Shown in pieces: positions 1-9,251 of a stretch of DNA of 64,000 bases (position 1 is its first letter; each line of letters begins with the position of its first letter). A model generated the notes under the pieces. The model was given only the letters and a program-made list of their open reading frames with translations. It ran no database searches and was not told the origin of the DNA. A program made the position numbers and the translations under genes. This DNA is from Sporosarcina jiandibaonis (GTDB lineage: Bacteria; Bacillota; Bacilli; Bacillales_A; Planococcaceae): assembly GCF_013184495.1 (NCBI RefSeq), contig NZ_JAAOIY010000002.1, forward strand, positions 62,001 to 126,000, read 5' to 3'.

Positions 1-320
1 GTCGAACCAATTGGAACAAGTTCATTTCCGCTTTCTTTTACATATTGGGATAAGAAAGAAAAATGCTGGAATGCATTCAAATCAACATCGCCTTGAGCAA
101 GTGCGTTATTCGGCAAAGTATAATCCGCGAATTCGACTAGTTCAATTTCAATGCCTTCTTTCGCCGCTTTTTCTTTAAGAATTGGCCACTGCACACCATC
201 TGATCCGTTAACGCCTATTTTTACTTTAACTGTGTCACCATCTGCATTACCTTTTCCGCCGCAAGCAGTTAATATAGCCGCAGTAAAAATCGCTAAACAT
301 AAAATCAATAATTTTCTCAT
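1..320 (-). CDS. metQ: Methionine ABC transporter substrate-binding lipoprotein MetQ, N-terminal part (cut by window edge)
   Basis: Only the first ~106 codons are inside the window; the gene runs off the left edge. The ATG is at 318-320 (complement). The product starts MRKLLILCLAIF and has a lipobox LTAC around residues 17-20, so it is a lipid-anchored extracytoplasmic binding protein. The mature start continues with the NlpA/MetQ pattern (VKIGV..., WPILKEKAAKEGI, NALAQGDVDLNAFQH), which binds methionine and delivers it to MetI. It is the third gene of metN-metI-metQ, 35 bp after metI, and should share the SAM riboswitch upstream of metN. Identity is strong; the C-terminus cannot be checked. 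Confidence 0.93.
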   Translation of the reverse strand, partial: MRKLLILCLAIFTAAILTACGGKGNADGDTVKVKIGVNGSDGVQWPILKEKAAKEGIEIELVEFADYTLPNNALAQGDVDLNAFQHFSFLSQYVKESGNELVPIGS

Positions 321-355
321 TTTCTCTTCTCCTTTTAATTAAGTTTATCTGTCAA

Positions 356-1018
356 TTAACGACGCATAACTTTTCTAGAAATCGTATTTCCGATCCATTG
401 CGCGAGTTGCACCATAACGATGAGGATGACGACCGTTACGATCATGACACTCGCGTCGAATCGTTGGTAACCATAAGTCATGGCGATATGTCCAAGGCCT
501 CCGCCCCCGACTGTTCCCGCAACCGCGGAAAAGTCGATTAGACTGACTGAAACGAAAGTCAATCCTAATATCAAAGGCCCAAGCGCTTCTGGAATCAATA
601 CCGTAAAGATAATCCGAAGCGGGCTAGCCCCCATTGCTTGCGCAGCTTCGATAACACCAGGGTCGATACTGACCAAGTTATTTTCAACGACTCTGGCAAC
701 AACGAAACTCGCCACAATCGTCATCGGGAAAATCGCCGCGGTCGTTCCGATGGTTGTACCGACAACCAATCTCGTTAGTTGTGAAATGGCAACTAAGAAA
801 ATGATGAATGGAATCGGTCGAATGATATTGATAAGAATATTTAACACCTGTGAAACTGCTTTATTTTCCAAAATATTATTTTCTCTTGTCACAAATAATA
901 GAAGACCGAGGGAGATCCCAATGATTGAACCGAAAATAAGTGTGGCAATCACCATAATGAGCGTTTCACCAGTCGCTTCTACAATCCGTGGCCAAAACGT
1001 GGACCAATCAACTCTCAT
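356..1018 (-). CDS. metI: Methionine ABC transporter permease MetI
   Basis: 220-residue integral membrane protein, the usual size for MetI, with about five hydrophobic segments. The cytoplasmic EAA loop that docks onto the ATPase is visible around residues 124-150 (EAAQAMGASPLRIIF). It forms the membrane channel of the MetNIQ importer for L- or D-methionine. The start overlaps the end of metN by 11 bp, typical of translational coupling, and metQ follows after 35 bp. Regulation should be through the SAM riboswitch upstream of metN. Confidence 0.95.
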   Translation of the reverse strand: MRVDWSTFWPRIVEATGETLIMVIATLIFGSIIGISLGLLLFVTRENNILENKAVSQVLNILINIIRPIPFIIFLVAISQLTRLVVGTTIGTTAAIFPMTIVASFVVARVVENNLVSIDPGVIEAAQAMGASPLRIIFTVLIPEALGPLILGLTFVSVSLIDFSAVAGTVGGGGLGHIAMTYGYQRFDASVMIVTVVILIVMVQLAQWIGNTISRKVMRR

Positions 1019-2033
1019 CTTTAATGACCTCCTTTATGTCAACGATCTTTTCAAGTTCCTGCAATACTTTTTGGATCTTTTCCGGTTCGCCTTCAAATGA
1101 AATAAGGAGATTTCCGAAAAAACGTTCTTGAACTTCTCGAACAGAACCGTAAACGATGTTGAAGTCGATTCCGTGTTTTCTAGTGACTTGCGACAGTACT
1201 GGGTCGCTTGCGATTTCACCTTTAAAAATAACGCGATATAACCGGGTACCGCCTTTTGACCGCCATTCATCCAACAGCTTTTCCGAAGGCAAGTCTTGTT
1301 GGATCGATTGGATAAAACGTTGCGTCATCGGATGCTGCGGATTCGTAAAGGTTTCGAAAACCGCGCCCGACTCGATCACTTCGCCATCTTCCATGACCGC
1401 CACATTGTCGCAAATGGATTGGATGACGTGCATTTCATGTGTGATAAGAAGAATGGTGATCCCCAACTCCTTATTCACCTTTTTCAACAACCGTAAAATA
1501 TCGGCTGTGGTATCCGGATCCAAAGCAGAAGTCGCTTCGTCACAGATTAGAACTTCCGGGGAACTGGCAAGCGCCCTGGCAATTCCGACACGTTGTTTCT
1601 GTCCGCCGGATAGTTGATCGGGATAATCTTTCGCTTTATCGGACAGACCGACAAAAGCCAATAGTTCTTTTACACGCTCATGGATTTCCTGTTTTGATAC
1701 GCCTGCCAGCTTTAAAGGATAAGCGACGTTTCCGGCAACAGTTCTCGAGTTAAACAAGTTAAAGTTTTGGAAAATCATTCCGATGTTCCGGCGTTGCGTG
1801 CGCAACTCCTTCGCTGATAATGAGCTGACGTCAACGTTTTGGATGAACACAGAACCAGAAGTCGGGCGTTCAAGCATGTTCACCAACCGCAGCAAGGTAC
1901 TTTTTCCAGCGCCGCTAAATCCGATAATGCCGTAAATATCCCCTTTTTTAATCGATAGGGAAACATCCTTGACCGCATGCACCTCCCGTTTTCCAAGACT
2001 AAACGTCTTCGAGACATTTTTAAATTCAATCAT
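1008..2033 (-). CDS. metN: Methionine ABC transporter ATP-binding protein MetN
   Basis: 341-residue ABC ATPase powering methionine import. Walker A GFSGAGKST is at about residues 38-46, the signature LSGGQ at 140-144 and Walker B LICDEA at 161-166. The last ~75 residues form the NIL/ACT-like regulatory domain that in this family binds methionine and inhibits transport. I chose the ATG at 2031-2033 because AGGAGG lies 7 nt upstream; an in-frame ATG nine codons earlier has no such site. First gene of metNIQ, transcribed leftward behind a SAM riboswitch. Confidence 0.96.
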   Translation of the reverse strand: MIEFKNVSKTFSLGKREVHAVKDVSLSIKKGDIYGIIGFSGAGKSTLLRLVNMLERPTSGSVFIQNVDVSSLSAKELRTQRRNIGMIFQNFNLFNSRTVAGNVAYPLKLAGVSKQEIHERVKELLAFVGLSDKAKDYPDQLSGGQKQRVGIARALASSPEVLICDEATSALDPDTTADILRLLKKVNKELGITILLITHEMHVIQSICDNVAVMEDGEVIESGAVFETFTNPQHPMTQRFIQSIQQDLPSEKLLDEWRSKGGTRLYRVIFKGEIASDPVLSQVTRKHGIDFNIVYGSVREVQERFFGNLLISFEGEPEKIQKVLQELEKIVDIKEVIKDES

Positions 2034-2109
2034 GTAATGACCTCCTGATAAAACACTCATTCCGCTTAAACAACTTCTCAGCCATCCATCAATCTTTCCA
2101 GTTTTGAAA

Positions 2110-2165
2110 AACGAAAAAGCCCCTTCTCACTTATCATTAGAACGATAAGAAAAAAGAGGGCTTCT
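2110..2165 (-). terminator. Intrinsic terminator of the SAM riboswitch expression platform
   Basis: On the minus strand a hairpin with outer stem AAGCCCTC/GAAGGGGCTT and inner stem CTTATC/GATAAG is followed by TTTTTCG. It lies between the SAM aptamer and metN, so it should form when SAM is bound and stop transcription before the met operon. Confidence 0.85.
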
Positions 2166-2188
2166 AGTATGTAAGAAACCATCTCGTT

Positions 2189-2299
2189 CTCATCTTTCAA
2201 ATGCCGAAGCACTTGCAGGAATTAGCACAGTATTCATTCTGCATGAATCTGTTGCCGAGATGTCATAGGGCCTGTCCCTCGATCTCTCTTGATAAGAAA
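2189..2299 (-). promoter_or_regulatory. SAM-I (S-box) riboswitch aptamer for metNIQ
   Basis: Read on the minus strand, the leader carries the conserved S-box blocks: CTTATCAAGAGAG, GAGGGA, GGCCCTATGACATCTCGG, CAAC and GTGCTAATTCC. P1 pairs CTTATC (2291-2296) with GATGAG (2189-2194, one G-U pair). S-adenosylmethionine binding stabilises P1 and lets the downstream terminator fold, lowering metNIQ transcription when methionine/SAM is plentiful. With its promoter and terminator it accounts for the 455-bp gene-free stretch between metN and the TSUP gene. Confidence 0.95.
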
Positions 2300-2339
2300 G
2301 TGATGTTTTGCTATTCGATTGTCGCAAGAATTAATTCAT

Positions 2340-2368
2340 ACTCTAGAGTGAAAAGAATGACAAGTCAA
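2340..2368 (-). promoter_or_regulatory. Sigma-A promoter for the metNIQ leader
   Basis: On the minus strand TTGACT (2363-2368) is followed after 17 bp by TAGAGT (2340-2345), placing a start site about 35-40 nt before the SAM aptamer. The -35 is strong and the -10 matches 4 of 6 positions. Confidence 0.6.
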
Positions 2369-2488
2369 TGAAATAATCAAAGTAAAATTATTCAGACTAA
2401 TTTACTCAGGATTGATAGCGTTTACATTCCGAGAGTAATTAATCTTTCAAAATGGTATGATATGAAATAGTTATGAGGTGGACTCGAA

Positions 2489-3196
2489 ATGACTATTTTA
2501 CTTTTTATTGTCATCATATTATTCGCATCAATTTTACAAACAAGCACGGGATTCGGCTTTTCCATCATGGCAACGCCGTTTTTACTGTTGATTTTTGAAC
2601 CAAGAGAAGCCATTCAAATCAATTTACTCCTATCGCTCGTCATTTCAGCGGCGCTTATTAGAAAAATACGCAAAGATGTTGACTTGGGCATCTTAAAACG
2701 CTTCATGATTGGAAGTTTACCAGGGTTGCCAATCGGGATTCTGATCTTCTTATTCACGGAAACGGGGAAGTTGAAAGTCGGTGTTGGAGTAGTCATTTTA
2801 ACGTTAACGCTTTTGCTTATTTTGAATTTCCGCTTAAAGATGACGAAGCTCCGTGATTATTGTGCGGGAGGCATATCGGGTTTGCTGACGACGGGAATCG
2901 GCATGCCTGGACCGCCTTTACTGCTCTACTTTTCAGGAACAGGCACGCCGAAAGCGCAATTGCGCGCCACGACGTTAGCGTTTTATCTCTACATTTATTC
3001 AATAAGCTTAATTGTTCTAGTTCTTTTTGCCGGGACGAATCAAGCCGTTTGGACATCGAGTGGAATGGGATTGCCCCTTGTCGTTTTAGGGCTGTATTTT
3101 GGACAAGGCCTATTCCACCGTATCAATCAAACGTATTTTCGAATTTTTACTTATGTGATATTGTTATTTACCGGGTTTTATTTATTAATTCAATAG
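2489..3196 (+). CDS. TSUP-family permease (sulfite exporter TauE/SafE-like)
   Basis: 235-residue polytopic membrane protein with seven to eight hydrophobic helices and the TauE/SafE pattern: TSTGFGFSIMATPFLLLIF near the start, a RKIRKDVDL loop and the second-half motif TGIGMPGPPLLLYF. Members move small anions such as sulfite, sulfoacetate or other organosulfur compounds; the substrate here cannot be read from sequence. A GAGGTGG-like site precedes the ATG. It diverges from the methionine transport operon, so a sulfur-related role is plausible, but that rests only on position. A second TSUP gene lies at 33.6 kb. Confidence 0.85.
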   Translation: MTILLFIVIILFASILQTSTGFGFSIMATPFLLLIFEPREAIQINLLLSLVISAALIRKIRKDVDLGILKRFMIGSLPGLPIGILIFLFTETGKLKVGVGVVILTLTLLLILNFRLKMTKLRDYCAGGISGLLTTGIGMPGPPLLLYFSGTGTPKAQLRATTLAFYLYIYSISLIVLVLFAGTNQAVWTSSGMGLPLVVLGLYFGQGLFHRINQTYFRIFTYVILLFTGFYLLIQ

Positions 3197-3197
3197 C

Positions 3198-3569
3198 CTA
3201 AACCGCGATTTCGCTCATTAAAGCGTGCGTATTGCCTTCGGTATCGTTGAAGAACACCATCCATGTTTCTGTTGAACCCATTTTTGCGACAACATGCGGT
3301 TCATCCAAAAATGAAACGTCCTTGGCTTTCAACGTTTCGTAACGCTCGTGAATGTCATCGACGTTGAAATAAAGTATGGAACTAGCCTTCGAAAATTGCT
3401 CTTTTTCGGGTAGAGTCAAGAGCAGTCTCACACCGTCGCAGTCAAAGAATGCCATCGTATCAGTATTGAATAAAAGCGATAAACCTAAAATATCTCGGTA
3501 GAAAGAAACTGCACGGTTTAATTCTTTTACGGGTACTGCAACTTGACCGATTCTATTAATTTGAGTCAT
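3198..3569 (-). CDS. VOC (glyoxalase/bleomycin-resistance) superfamily protein
   Basis: 123 residues, a single vicinal-oxygen-chelate module: QVAVPVKELNRAVSFYRDILGLSLLF at the start, FFDCDGVRLLL in the middle and VFFNDTEGNTHALM at the end. The fold suggests a small metal-dependent lyase, dioxygenase or ligand-binding protein, but the first strand lacks the usual metal-binding His, so catalysis is uncertain. It converges with the TSUP gene, stop codons 1 bp apart, and no terminator was seen between them. Substrate unknown. Confidence 0.8.
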   Translation of the reverse strand: MTQINRIGQVAVPVKELNRAVSFYRDILGLSLLFNTDTMAFFDCDGVRLLLTLPEKEQFSKASSILYFNVDDIHERYETLKAKDVSFLDEPHVVAKMGSTETWMVFFNDTEGNTHALMSEIAV

Positions 3570-3624
3570 ATCAATATCTCCTTTGGCACCATTTTCTCAA
3601 TTGTAACACAATGTTTTTGTTGTA

Positions 3625-4992
3625 TTACATTAGCTTAGAAATAAACATCGTCGCAATGCCAAAGTAAATAAGAAGTGATAAAATATCATTGATTGTCGTG
3701 ATAAGCGGTCCGGATGCAACAGCTGGATCCACATTGAACTTGTGCAAAATAAGCGGGATAATCGTTCCTGCGAGCGTCCCGATAATAAGGGTAGCAAGTA
3801 AGGAAGCACCGACAACTAACCCAAGAACCAAACTGCCTTGCCAAATGTATGCGATGATTAAAATAACAATTGCGCAAGTTAAACCAATAATAATTCCGAC
3901 TAAAAACTCTCTGAAAATCAGTTTCATCGTTTTCTTCGGGCTAAGATCTTCGGTCACGAAGCCGCGCACAACGATGGCGAGCGATTGGGTTCCCGTATTT
4001 CCTGTCATTCCAGCAATCATCGGCATGAAAAAGGCCAGAGCGACAACAGCTTCAAGCGTCGCTTCAAATCTTGCAATGATACTTCCGGAAACAAGACCGA
4101 TAAATAACAGCAAAATAAGCCACGGAAGACGTCGATAGGCCGCAATGAACGGCGGCGTAGTGAAGTCGATGTCCTTACCTGAAGCTAAAAGCATCCCGAT
4201 ATCGTCATCTGCTTCTCTCATAATAATATCGACAACGTCATCAACCGTAATGATTCCTGCCAATGTATTATCCTCCACCACAACCGGGATGGAGACGAAA
4301 TCATGCCTGGCAATCAGTTTCGCCACTTCTTCTTGTTTCGTCGACACGTCAACTTTAACAACATTTTTGACCATGATATCTTCAATGACAACATCAGTTT
4401 CCGCGAGCAATAAATCACGGTAAGAAACGACGCCGACTAGTTTTCGTTCATGATCAATCACGTAGAGGTAGTTCAAATACTCCGCCAAATCCGAGAAGTG
4501 TTTTAGTTTATCGATGGCTTCTTCAACCGTGTATGACTTCTCGATCCATACAAAGCGGTCAGACATCGAGCGCCCGGCAGACTTTTCGGGATAGGAAAGG
4601 ATTTTACGGATCGCGGCAGACTCTTCGTGTTTCATCTTTTTAATAAGTTTATCAATGGCATCACTTGATAATCCTGTCAACATGACCGCAAGCTCATCAT
4701 TTTTCATAAGATCTAAGAGTTCTGCTGAACGATCAGGTTTCAGAATTTCAATAACGTGGAGCTGTTCATCTCTAGTCAGGTAGCGCAAGAGATACGCTAA
4801 CTCCTTTAAATCCAAATATTCAAGGAAAAGGGGTTTGCGTTTTGTCGGTAATTCCTTATATAAATGTGCAACGTCATAAGGCATAAGTTCTTTGGTGACA
4901 TCTTGAAACTCTTCTTTCTTTCCATCTTTCAGCAGTTGAATTAAACCGATTGCAATTTCATCTTCTTCAATTTTTTTGATCAATGACAACAC
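3625..4992 (-). CDS. mgtE: Magnesium transporter MgtE
   Basis: 455 residues with the three-part MgtE layout: an acidic helical N-domain (about 1-130), two tandem CBS domains (about 135-255, e.g. VGVVSYRDLL and LAGIITVDDVVDII), then five transmembrane helices (about 285-455) with the conserved pore stretch MTGNTGTQS. The cytosolic domains sense Mg2+ and close the pore when it is replete. The 93-bp upstream gap is too short for an M-box riboswitch, so regulation here is likely mainly gating of the protein. Monocistronic. Confidence 0.96.
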   Translation of the reverse strand: MLSLIKKIEEDEIAIGLIQLLKDGKKEEFQDVTKELMPYDVAHLYKELPTKRKPLFLEYLDLKELAYLLRYLTRDEQLHVIEILKPDRSAELLDLMKNDELAVMLTGLSSDAIDKLIKKMKHEESAAIRKILSYPEKSAGRSMSDRFVWIEKSYTVEEAIDKLKHFSDLAEYLNYLYVIDHERKLVGVVSYRDLLLAETDVVIEDIMVKNVVKVDVSTKQEEVAKLIARHDFVSIPVVVEDNTLAGIITVDDVVDIIMREADDDIGMLLASGKDIDFTTPPFIAAYRRLPWLILLLFIGLVSGSIIARFEATLEAVVALAFFMPMIAGMTGNTGTQSLAIVVRGFVTEDLSPKKTMKLIFREFLVGIIIGLTCAIVILIIAYIWQGSLVLGLVVGASLLATLIIGTLAGTIIPLILHKFNVDPAVASGPLITTINDILSLLIYFGIATMFISKLM

Positions 4993-5103
4993 CCCTCTTT
5001 CGAAAAAATGAATGATTCTCTTTGTTAATTTGCCCTAAAAGTGTTATTTGAAAACCTGGATGGTAATCTTCATCATAATGAATGAATGCTGAGGTGCAGT
5101 CAA

Positions 5104-6675
5104 TTGGATAAACTACGGATAGGAAAATCAATTGTTGTTTTCATGCTTATACTGGTAGTAATAATCATCCCAGTTATCAAGAATCAATCAGACAAATCAG
5201 AAGTTGTTGTCTCGCCTTCTTCTAAAGAGTTTGTATTTAAAGAAATTAAGCCGAACGAAGAAATGGAAAAACAACTAATTGAAAATAATGCTGGATTAGA
5301 GGAACAGATTAACAAAGTATTGAAAGACGCCAGACTGGAAGGAACAACAACTTCTATCAGCATACGAAACGCGGCGGACGGGAAAATACTTTACACAAAT
5401 TTAGGCGATACCAGAGTCCATCCAGCCTCTCTCATGAAACTTCTCACAGGAGCAGCGGCCCTTGAGACGCTCGGACTTGAGCACGCATTTAAAACAGAAC
5501 TGTATACAGACGGGAAAATTAAAAATGGAGAGCTTCAAGGGAATCTTTATATAAAAGGACTAGGAGACCCGACGCTTACAAAAGACGATTTAATCCTGTT
5601 TGCAACGGAATTAAAAGAGAAAGGCATTCATTCCATAGCCGGTAATCTATTCGGAGATGATACATGGTATGACGATGATCGGCTTTCACAAGATTTGAAC
5701 TGGTCAGATGAGCCGTATTACTCTGGCGCGCAAGTTTCGGCGTTGACGCTTTCCCCGAATGACGATTTTGACGCTGGAACGGTTATCGTCGACGTGTATC
5801 CCGCTGCCAAATCCGGTGAAGCCGGGTCGATTCGAATGGTTCCAGAAAACAGTTATATAAAAATTGTCAATAAAACAAAAACCGTTGCGAAGAACGGGAC
5901 ATCCTATATTAAAGCAGAGCGCGTACATGGTTCGAACACGGTCATCGTCTCCGGAACAGTCCCGCTAGGTTTAAAACAAAATCGTTCCTGGGCATCGGTT
6001 TGGGAACCGACGAATTACACATTGAATGTATTCAAACACGTACTTGACGAGCAAGGCATCGAATTCACTGACGTCACACAAATCGGAACAGGCAAAGTTC
6101 CTAGCGGCGCAAGTCTATTGGCTACCAACCAGTCCATACCTTTAAAAGAAATACTCACGCCTTTTATGAAGTTGAGCAATAACGGACATGGGGAAGTTCT
6201 CGTCAAAGAAATAGGACGAGTAATCGGCGACAAAGGAAGTTGGGACAAAGGGCTTGAGGTTATGAATAAAACACTCGCTGACATAGGCATGGACATGAAT
6301 ACCATATTGCTGCGCGACGGTTCAGGGATGTCCCATAAAACCCTCGTCACCGCCAATGAAGTGACCAATCTTTTATTTATTGCGCAAACAAAACCCTGGT
6401 ACGATGACTTCGTGAATTCATTACCTGTCGCGGGCATTGAAGAAAGATTTGTCGGAGGAACATTGCGTTATCGAATGAATGGCACAGCAGCAGAAGGCAA
6501 AGTCAAAGCGAAAACGGGAACGCTAAACGGCGTTTCGTCTTTGGCGGGGTATGCGGAAACGAAAGACGGGGAAACGCTAATCTTTTCGGCGATTATCAAC
6601 AATCACTTGGATGACACGGCATACGGATTGTTAGACGAACTTGCGGTGATCATTGCGAACTATCAACGGGATTAA
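5104..6675 (+). CDS. dacB: D-alanyl-D-alanine carboxypeptidase/endopeptidase (PBP4/DacB family)
   Basis: About 523-residue class C penicillin-binding protein that trims peptidoglycan stem peptides and may cut cross-links outside the membrane. It has an N-terminal hydrophobic signal/anchor, then the three active-site motifs of the S13 family: SLMK (near residue 110, catalytic Ser), SNN (in KLSNNGHGEV) and KTG (in KAKTGTLNG). The long insert between the first and second motif is typical of this family. I prefer the TTG at 5104 because GAGGTG lies 7 nt upstream; an in-frame ATG at 5086 would place that site inside the gene. Ends at a strong terminator. Confidence 0.93.
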   Translation: MDKLRIGKSIVVFMLILVVIIIPVIKNQSDKSEVVVSPSSKEFVFKEIKPNEEMEKQLIENNAGLEEQINKVLKDARLEGTTTSISIRNAADGKILYTNLGDTRVHPASLMKLLTGAAALETLGLEHAFKTELYTDGKIKNGELQGNLYIKGLGDPTLTKDDLILFATELKEKGIHSIAGNLFGDDTWYDDDRLSQDLNWSDEPYYSGAQVSALTLSPNDDFDAGTVIVDVYPAAKSGEAGSIRMVPENSYIKIVNKTKTVAKNGTSYIKAERVHGSNTVIVSGTVPLGLKQNRSWASVWEPTNYTLNVFKHVLDEQGIEFTDVTQIGTGKVPSGASLLATNQSIPLKEILTPFMKLSNNGHGEVLVKEIGRVIGDKGSWDKGLEVMNKTLADIGMDMNTILLRDGSGMSHKTLVTANEVTNLLFIAQTKPWYDDFVNSLPVAGIEERFVGGTLRYRMNGTAAEGKVKAKTGTLNGVSSLAGYAETKDGETLIFSAIINNHLDDTAYGLLDELAVIIANYQRD

Positions 6676-6677
6676 TG

Positions 6678-6716
6678 AAAGCTGTACAAACACCTAGGTG
6701 TTTGTACAGCTTTTTT
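6678..6716 (+). terminator. Intrinsic terminator after dacB
   Basis: Near-perfect hairpin AGCTGTACAAACACC / GGTGTTTGTACAGCT with almost no loop, followed by a T run. It closes the dacB unit and separates it from the amino-acid ABC operon. Confidence 0.92.
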
Positions 6717-6843
6717 CCTATCATCTAAACCGCCCTTTTGTACTAACTTTCTAACTACTTGTTTATCGTAAAAAATGTAGGGAAAGGAAAGTCAGAGGTT
6801 CAGTAGTTATAAAATACATAAAACAAAGGGGAGATTTGACAAG

Positions 6844-7677
6844 ATGACGAAATTGAAATCATTATTTCTATTACTAATTGCTTCAGTCTTGCTTTTATCA
6901 GCATGCGGGGAAGAGAAAAAAGCTGAAAATAACGGAGCCAGCAAAGAACCCGGAGAAAACTATAAACTAGTGAAAAAAGGCAGTTTAACATTTGCGGCGA
7001 GCGGATTGTATAAGCCATTTAACTTTGAAGAAGGCGGAGAACTCACTGGGTTTGATATTGAAATCGGGACGGCTATCGCAGAAAAACTCGGTCTTGAACC
7101 AAATCCCGTTACGAATCCATTTGAGACGATTTTACAAGGACTCGTTGAAGAGAAATATGATGCCATCATCGGTTCAATGGCGTACACGAAAAAACGTGCA
7201 GAACAGGCAAGCTTCACCGAGCCTTACTACTACTCTGGCGGCATGATATTTGTTTCAAAAGATAACACGGAAATTAAATCGGCCGATGATCTTAAAGGGA
7301 AGAAAATTGGCGTTGTTGCGCAATCGACTTACGAAGAGCCGGCCAAAACGCTCTCTGATGACCTTCAGTATTACAGCAGTGACGTCGTCGCACTGAAAGA
7401 CTTAACGATTAAAGGGCGACTAGATGCAGTCATTACAGCGGATATCGTTGGGTTTCAAGCGATTGACAATGGATTTGATGTAAAAGAAGTGGGCAAGCCG
7501 CTTTGGGTTGAACAACCTTCCATTGCCGTGAAAAAAGACAATGATGAATTAAGAGAAGCTATTGATAAAGCGCTCCAAGAGATGATTGACGACGGAACTT
7601 ATGATGAGATTTCGCAAAAATGGTTCAAACGAAACTTGCTAGACCTCGATCTGGAAGGCGTTGAATTATTAGAGTGA
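6844..7677 (+). CDS. Polar amino-acid ABC transporter substrate-binding lipoprotein
   Basis: 277 residues. A signal peptide ends in lipobox LLSAC (Cys about residue 21), so the protein is lipid-anchored outside the membrane. The rest is a type II periplasmic-binding fold of the SBP_bac_3 family: GLYKPFNFEE, TGFDIEIGTAIAEKLGL, MAYTKKRAEQASFTEPYY, GKKIGVVAQSTYEE and a C-terminal KWF. This subfamily binds cystine, glutamine, arginine or similar; the exact ligand cannot be told. A GGGGAG site precedes the ATG. First gene of a three-gene importer operon. Confidence 0.9.
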   Translation: MTKLKSLFLLLIASVLLLSACGEEKKAENNGASKEPGENYKLVKKGSLTFAASGLYKPFNFEEGGELTGFDIEIGTAIAEKLGLEPNPVTNPFETILQGLVEEKYDAIIGSMAYTKKRAEQASFTEPYYYSGGMIFVSKDNTEIKSADDLKGKKIGVVAQSTYEEPAKTLSDDLQYYSSDVVALKDLTIKGRLDAVITADIVGFQAIDNGFDVKEVGKPLWVEQPSIAVKKDNDELREAIDKALQEMIDDGTYDEISQKWFKRNLLDLDLEGVELLE

Positions 7678-7716
7678 ACACTCCAATTTACTTGTTGAAG
7701 AAAGAGGTCATTGCCG

Positions 7717-8385
7717 GTGCCTGATATATTTATAACTTTGTATGATGTATTTATGCGAACATATGAAGGTTTTCTAAAAGCAGCACTCATAACAATAGAA
7801 TTAACAGCAATCGCTGTCGTGATAGGTACCGCATTCGGTATTGTCTTTGCTCTAATGAAAATCTCGAGATCTAAAATCCTGCAAACAATCGCTAACTTGT
7901 ATATTACGTTAATTCGCGGAACGCCATTGATCGTACAGATAATGTTTCTATATTACGGTATTACGTCGATCATCGTTCTGTCGAATTTTTGGGCAGGTGC
8001 GATTGCGCTAGGTGTTCATAACGGCGCATATATTGCTGAAATATTCAGAGGAGCTATCCAGGGAATCGACCGCGGACAACGTGAAGCGAGTCTTGCGCTA
8101 GGCATGAACCGCTCGCAGACCATGCGCCGAATCATTTTCCCGCAAGCCTTGCGCAGAGCGATTCCGCCATTAGGCAACCAGTTCATCATCACGCTAAAAG
8201 ATTCATCGCTCGTGTATGTCATCGGTGTTTCTGAATTATTTGGACTAGCTAACCGGGAATCGGCATCATCATTCCAACCATTTGAAACGTTTCTAGTTGT
8301 TGGATTTTACTACCTCGTATTAGTGCTGATTTTTTCTGCACTATTAAAATGGTACGAAAATAAATTAGATGTTGATAAAGCATGA
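7717..8385 (+). CDS. Polar amino-acid ABC transporter permease (HisM/GlnP family)
   Basis: About 222 residues with five or so transmembrane helices and the EAA loop REASLALGMNRSQTMRRIIFPQALRRAIPPLGNQ split around residues 125-160, the hallmark of polar amino-acid permeases. Probably works as a homodimer because only one permease gene is present. The start is ambiguous: TTG at 7711 is only 3 nt from AAAGAGG, whereas GTG at 7717 has a 9-nt spacing, so I chose GTG. It lies 39 bp after the binding-protein gene and its stop is 12 bp before the ATPase start. Confidence 0.9.
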   Translation: MPDIFITLYDVFMRTYEGFLKAALITIELTAIAVVIGTAFGIVFALMKISRSKILQTIANLYITLIRGTPLIVQIMFLYYGITSIIVLSNFWAGAIALGVHNGAYIAEIFRGAIQGIDRGQREASLALGMNRSQTMRRIIFPQALRRAIPPLGNQFIITLKDSSLVYVIGVSELFGLANRESASSFQPFETFLVVGFYYLVLVLIFSALLKWYENKLDVDKA

Positions 8386-8397
8386 GGAGGAGTTTTG

Positions 8398-9123
8398 ATG
8401 CTTAAAGGGGTAAACATTCACAAATCCTTTGGTGATTTAGAAGTCTTAAAAGGAATCGACATTGATGTCAATGCCGGAGAAGTCATTGTTCTTGTCGGCG
8501 TCAGCGGTTCAGGAAAAAGCACGCTCCTCCGTTGTTTGAATTTCCTCGAAATAATAAATGAAGGTGAAATCTCAATCGATGATCGGAAAGTCGACCGGAA
8601 GAAAGACGACCTGTCAAATGTTCGGGCGGAAGTAGGCATGGTGTTCCAGCATTTCAATCTTTTCCCTCATAAGACGGTGCTCGAAAATATTATAGAAGCG
8701 CCGATTATTGTGAAAAAGATGAATAAGGAAGAGGCCATAAAAGAAGCATTATTGATTCTTGAAGAGGTTGATTTGGCTGACAAAGCCCATGTGTACCCAA
8801 ATAAATTATCGGGCGGGCAAAAACAACGTGTGGCAATCGCAAGAGCCCTCGCGATGAAACCGAAAGCCTTGTTATTTGATGAACCGACATCAGCGCTCGA
8901 CCCCGAACTTGTCGGGGAAGTGCTTCAAGTGATGAAAAAGTTGGCGAATGACGGAATGACAATGGTTGTCGTCACCCATGAAATGAAATTCGCGAAAGAA
9001 GTAGCTGACCGCATCATCATGCTAGATGAAGGTCGCATCATAGAAAATGCAACCCCCGAGCAATTTTTCAATCACTCAACAAACGAACGCACACGACAAT
9101 TTTTGGAAATGGTTGATGTGTAA
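8398..9123 (+). CDS. Polar amino-acid ABC transporter ATP-binding protein (GlnQ/HisP family)
   Basis: 241-residue ABC ATPase. Walker [10 protein letters not shown] at about 34-42, Q-loop [11 protein letters not shown], signature LSGGQ at 137-141, Walker B LLFDEP at 158-163 and H-loop VTHEM are all present. It energises import through the adjacent permease. The ATG at 8398 has GGAGGAG 7 nt upstream; a TTG one codon earlier is less likely. Last gene of the operon, closed by a terminator. Confidence 0.92.
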   Translation: MLKGVNIHKSFGDLEVLKGIDIDVNAGEVIVLVGVSGSGKSTLLRCLNFLEIINEGEISIDDRKVDRKKDDLSNVRAEVGMVFQHFNLFPHKTVLENIIEAPIIVKKMNKEEAIKEALLILEEVDLADKAHVYPNKLSGGQKQRVAIARALAMKPKALLFDEPTSALDPELVGEVLQVMKKLANDGMTMVVVTHEMKFAKEVADRIIMLDEGRIIENATPEQFFNHSTNERTRQFLEMVDV

Positions 9124-9126
9124 AAT

Positions 9127-9170
9127 AAAAAGCTGTTCAACGTCAGTAGAGATGTTGAACAGCTTTTTTA
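9127..9170 (+). terminator. Intrinsic terminator after the amino-acid ABC operon
   Basis: Hairpin AAGCTGTTCAAC / GTTGAACAGCTT with a 12-nt loop and a T6 tail immediately after the ATPase stop codon. Confidence 0.92.
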
Positions 9171-9191
9171 TGCTGTTTTGTAAATGTATAT

Positions 9192-9242
9192 CTGAATAGA
9201 TCGAATGTTCATGCTATAATATTATTATATTTGGGGGGGGGG
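9192..9242 (+). promoter_or_regulatory. Extended -10 promoter with a G10 tract in the 5' leader
   Basis: TGCTATAAT (TATAAT at 9215-9220) is an extended -10 with a weak CTGAAT -35 at 9192-9197, 17 bp away. The predicted start is near 9227. A run of ten G at 9233-9242 then runs into the Shine-Dalgarno sequence GGAGG of the next gene. A homopolymer of this length at this position could slip and alter the leader. Confidence 0.6.
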
Positions 9243-9251
9243 AGGCCTATT

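Noticed and set aside
480..1100. 206-codon open frame on the plus strand across metI
   Set aside because: It is the antisense shadow of metI, with no ribosome site and no recognisable protein features.
4993..5085. M-box Mg2+ riboswitch upstream of mgtE
   Set aside because: The gap is only 93 bp with no M-box conserved blocks, too short for aptamer plus terminator.
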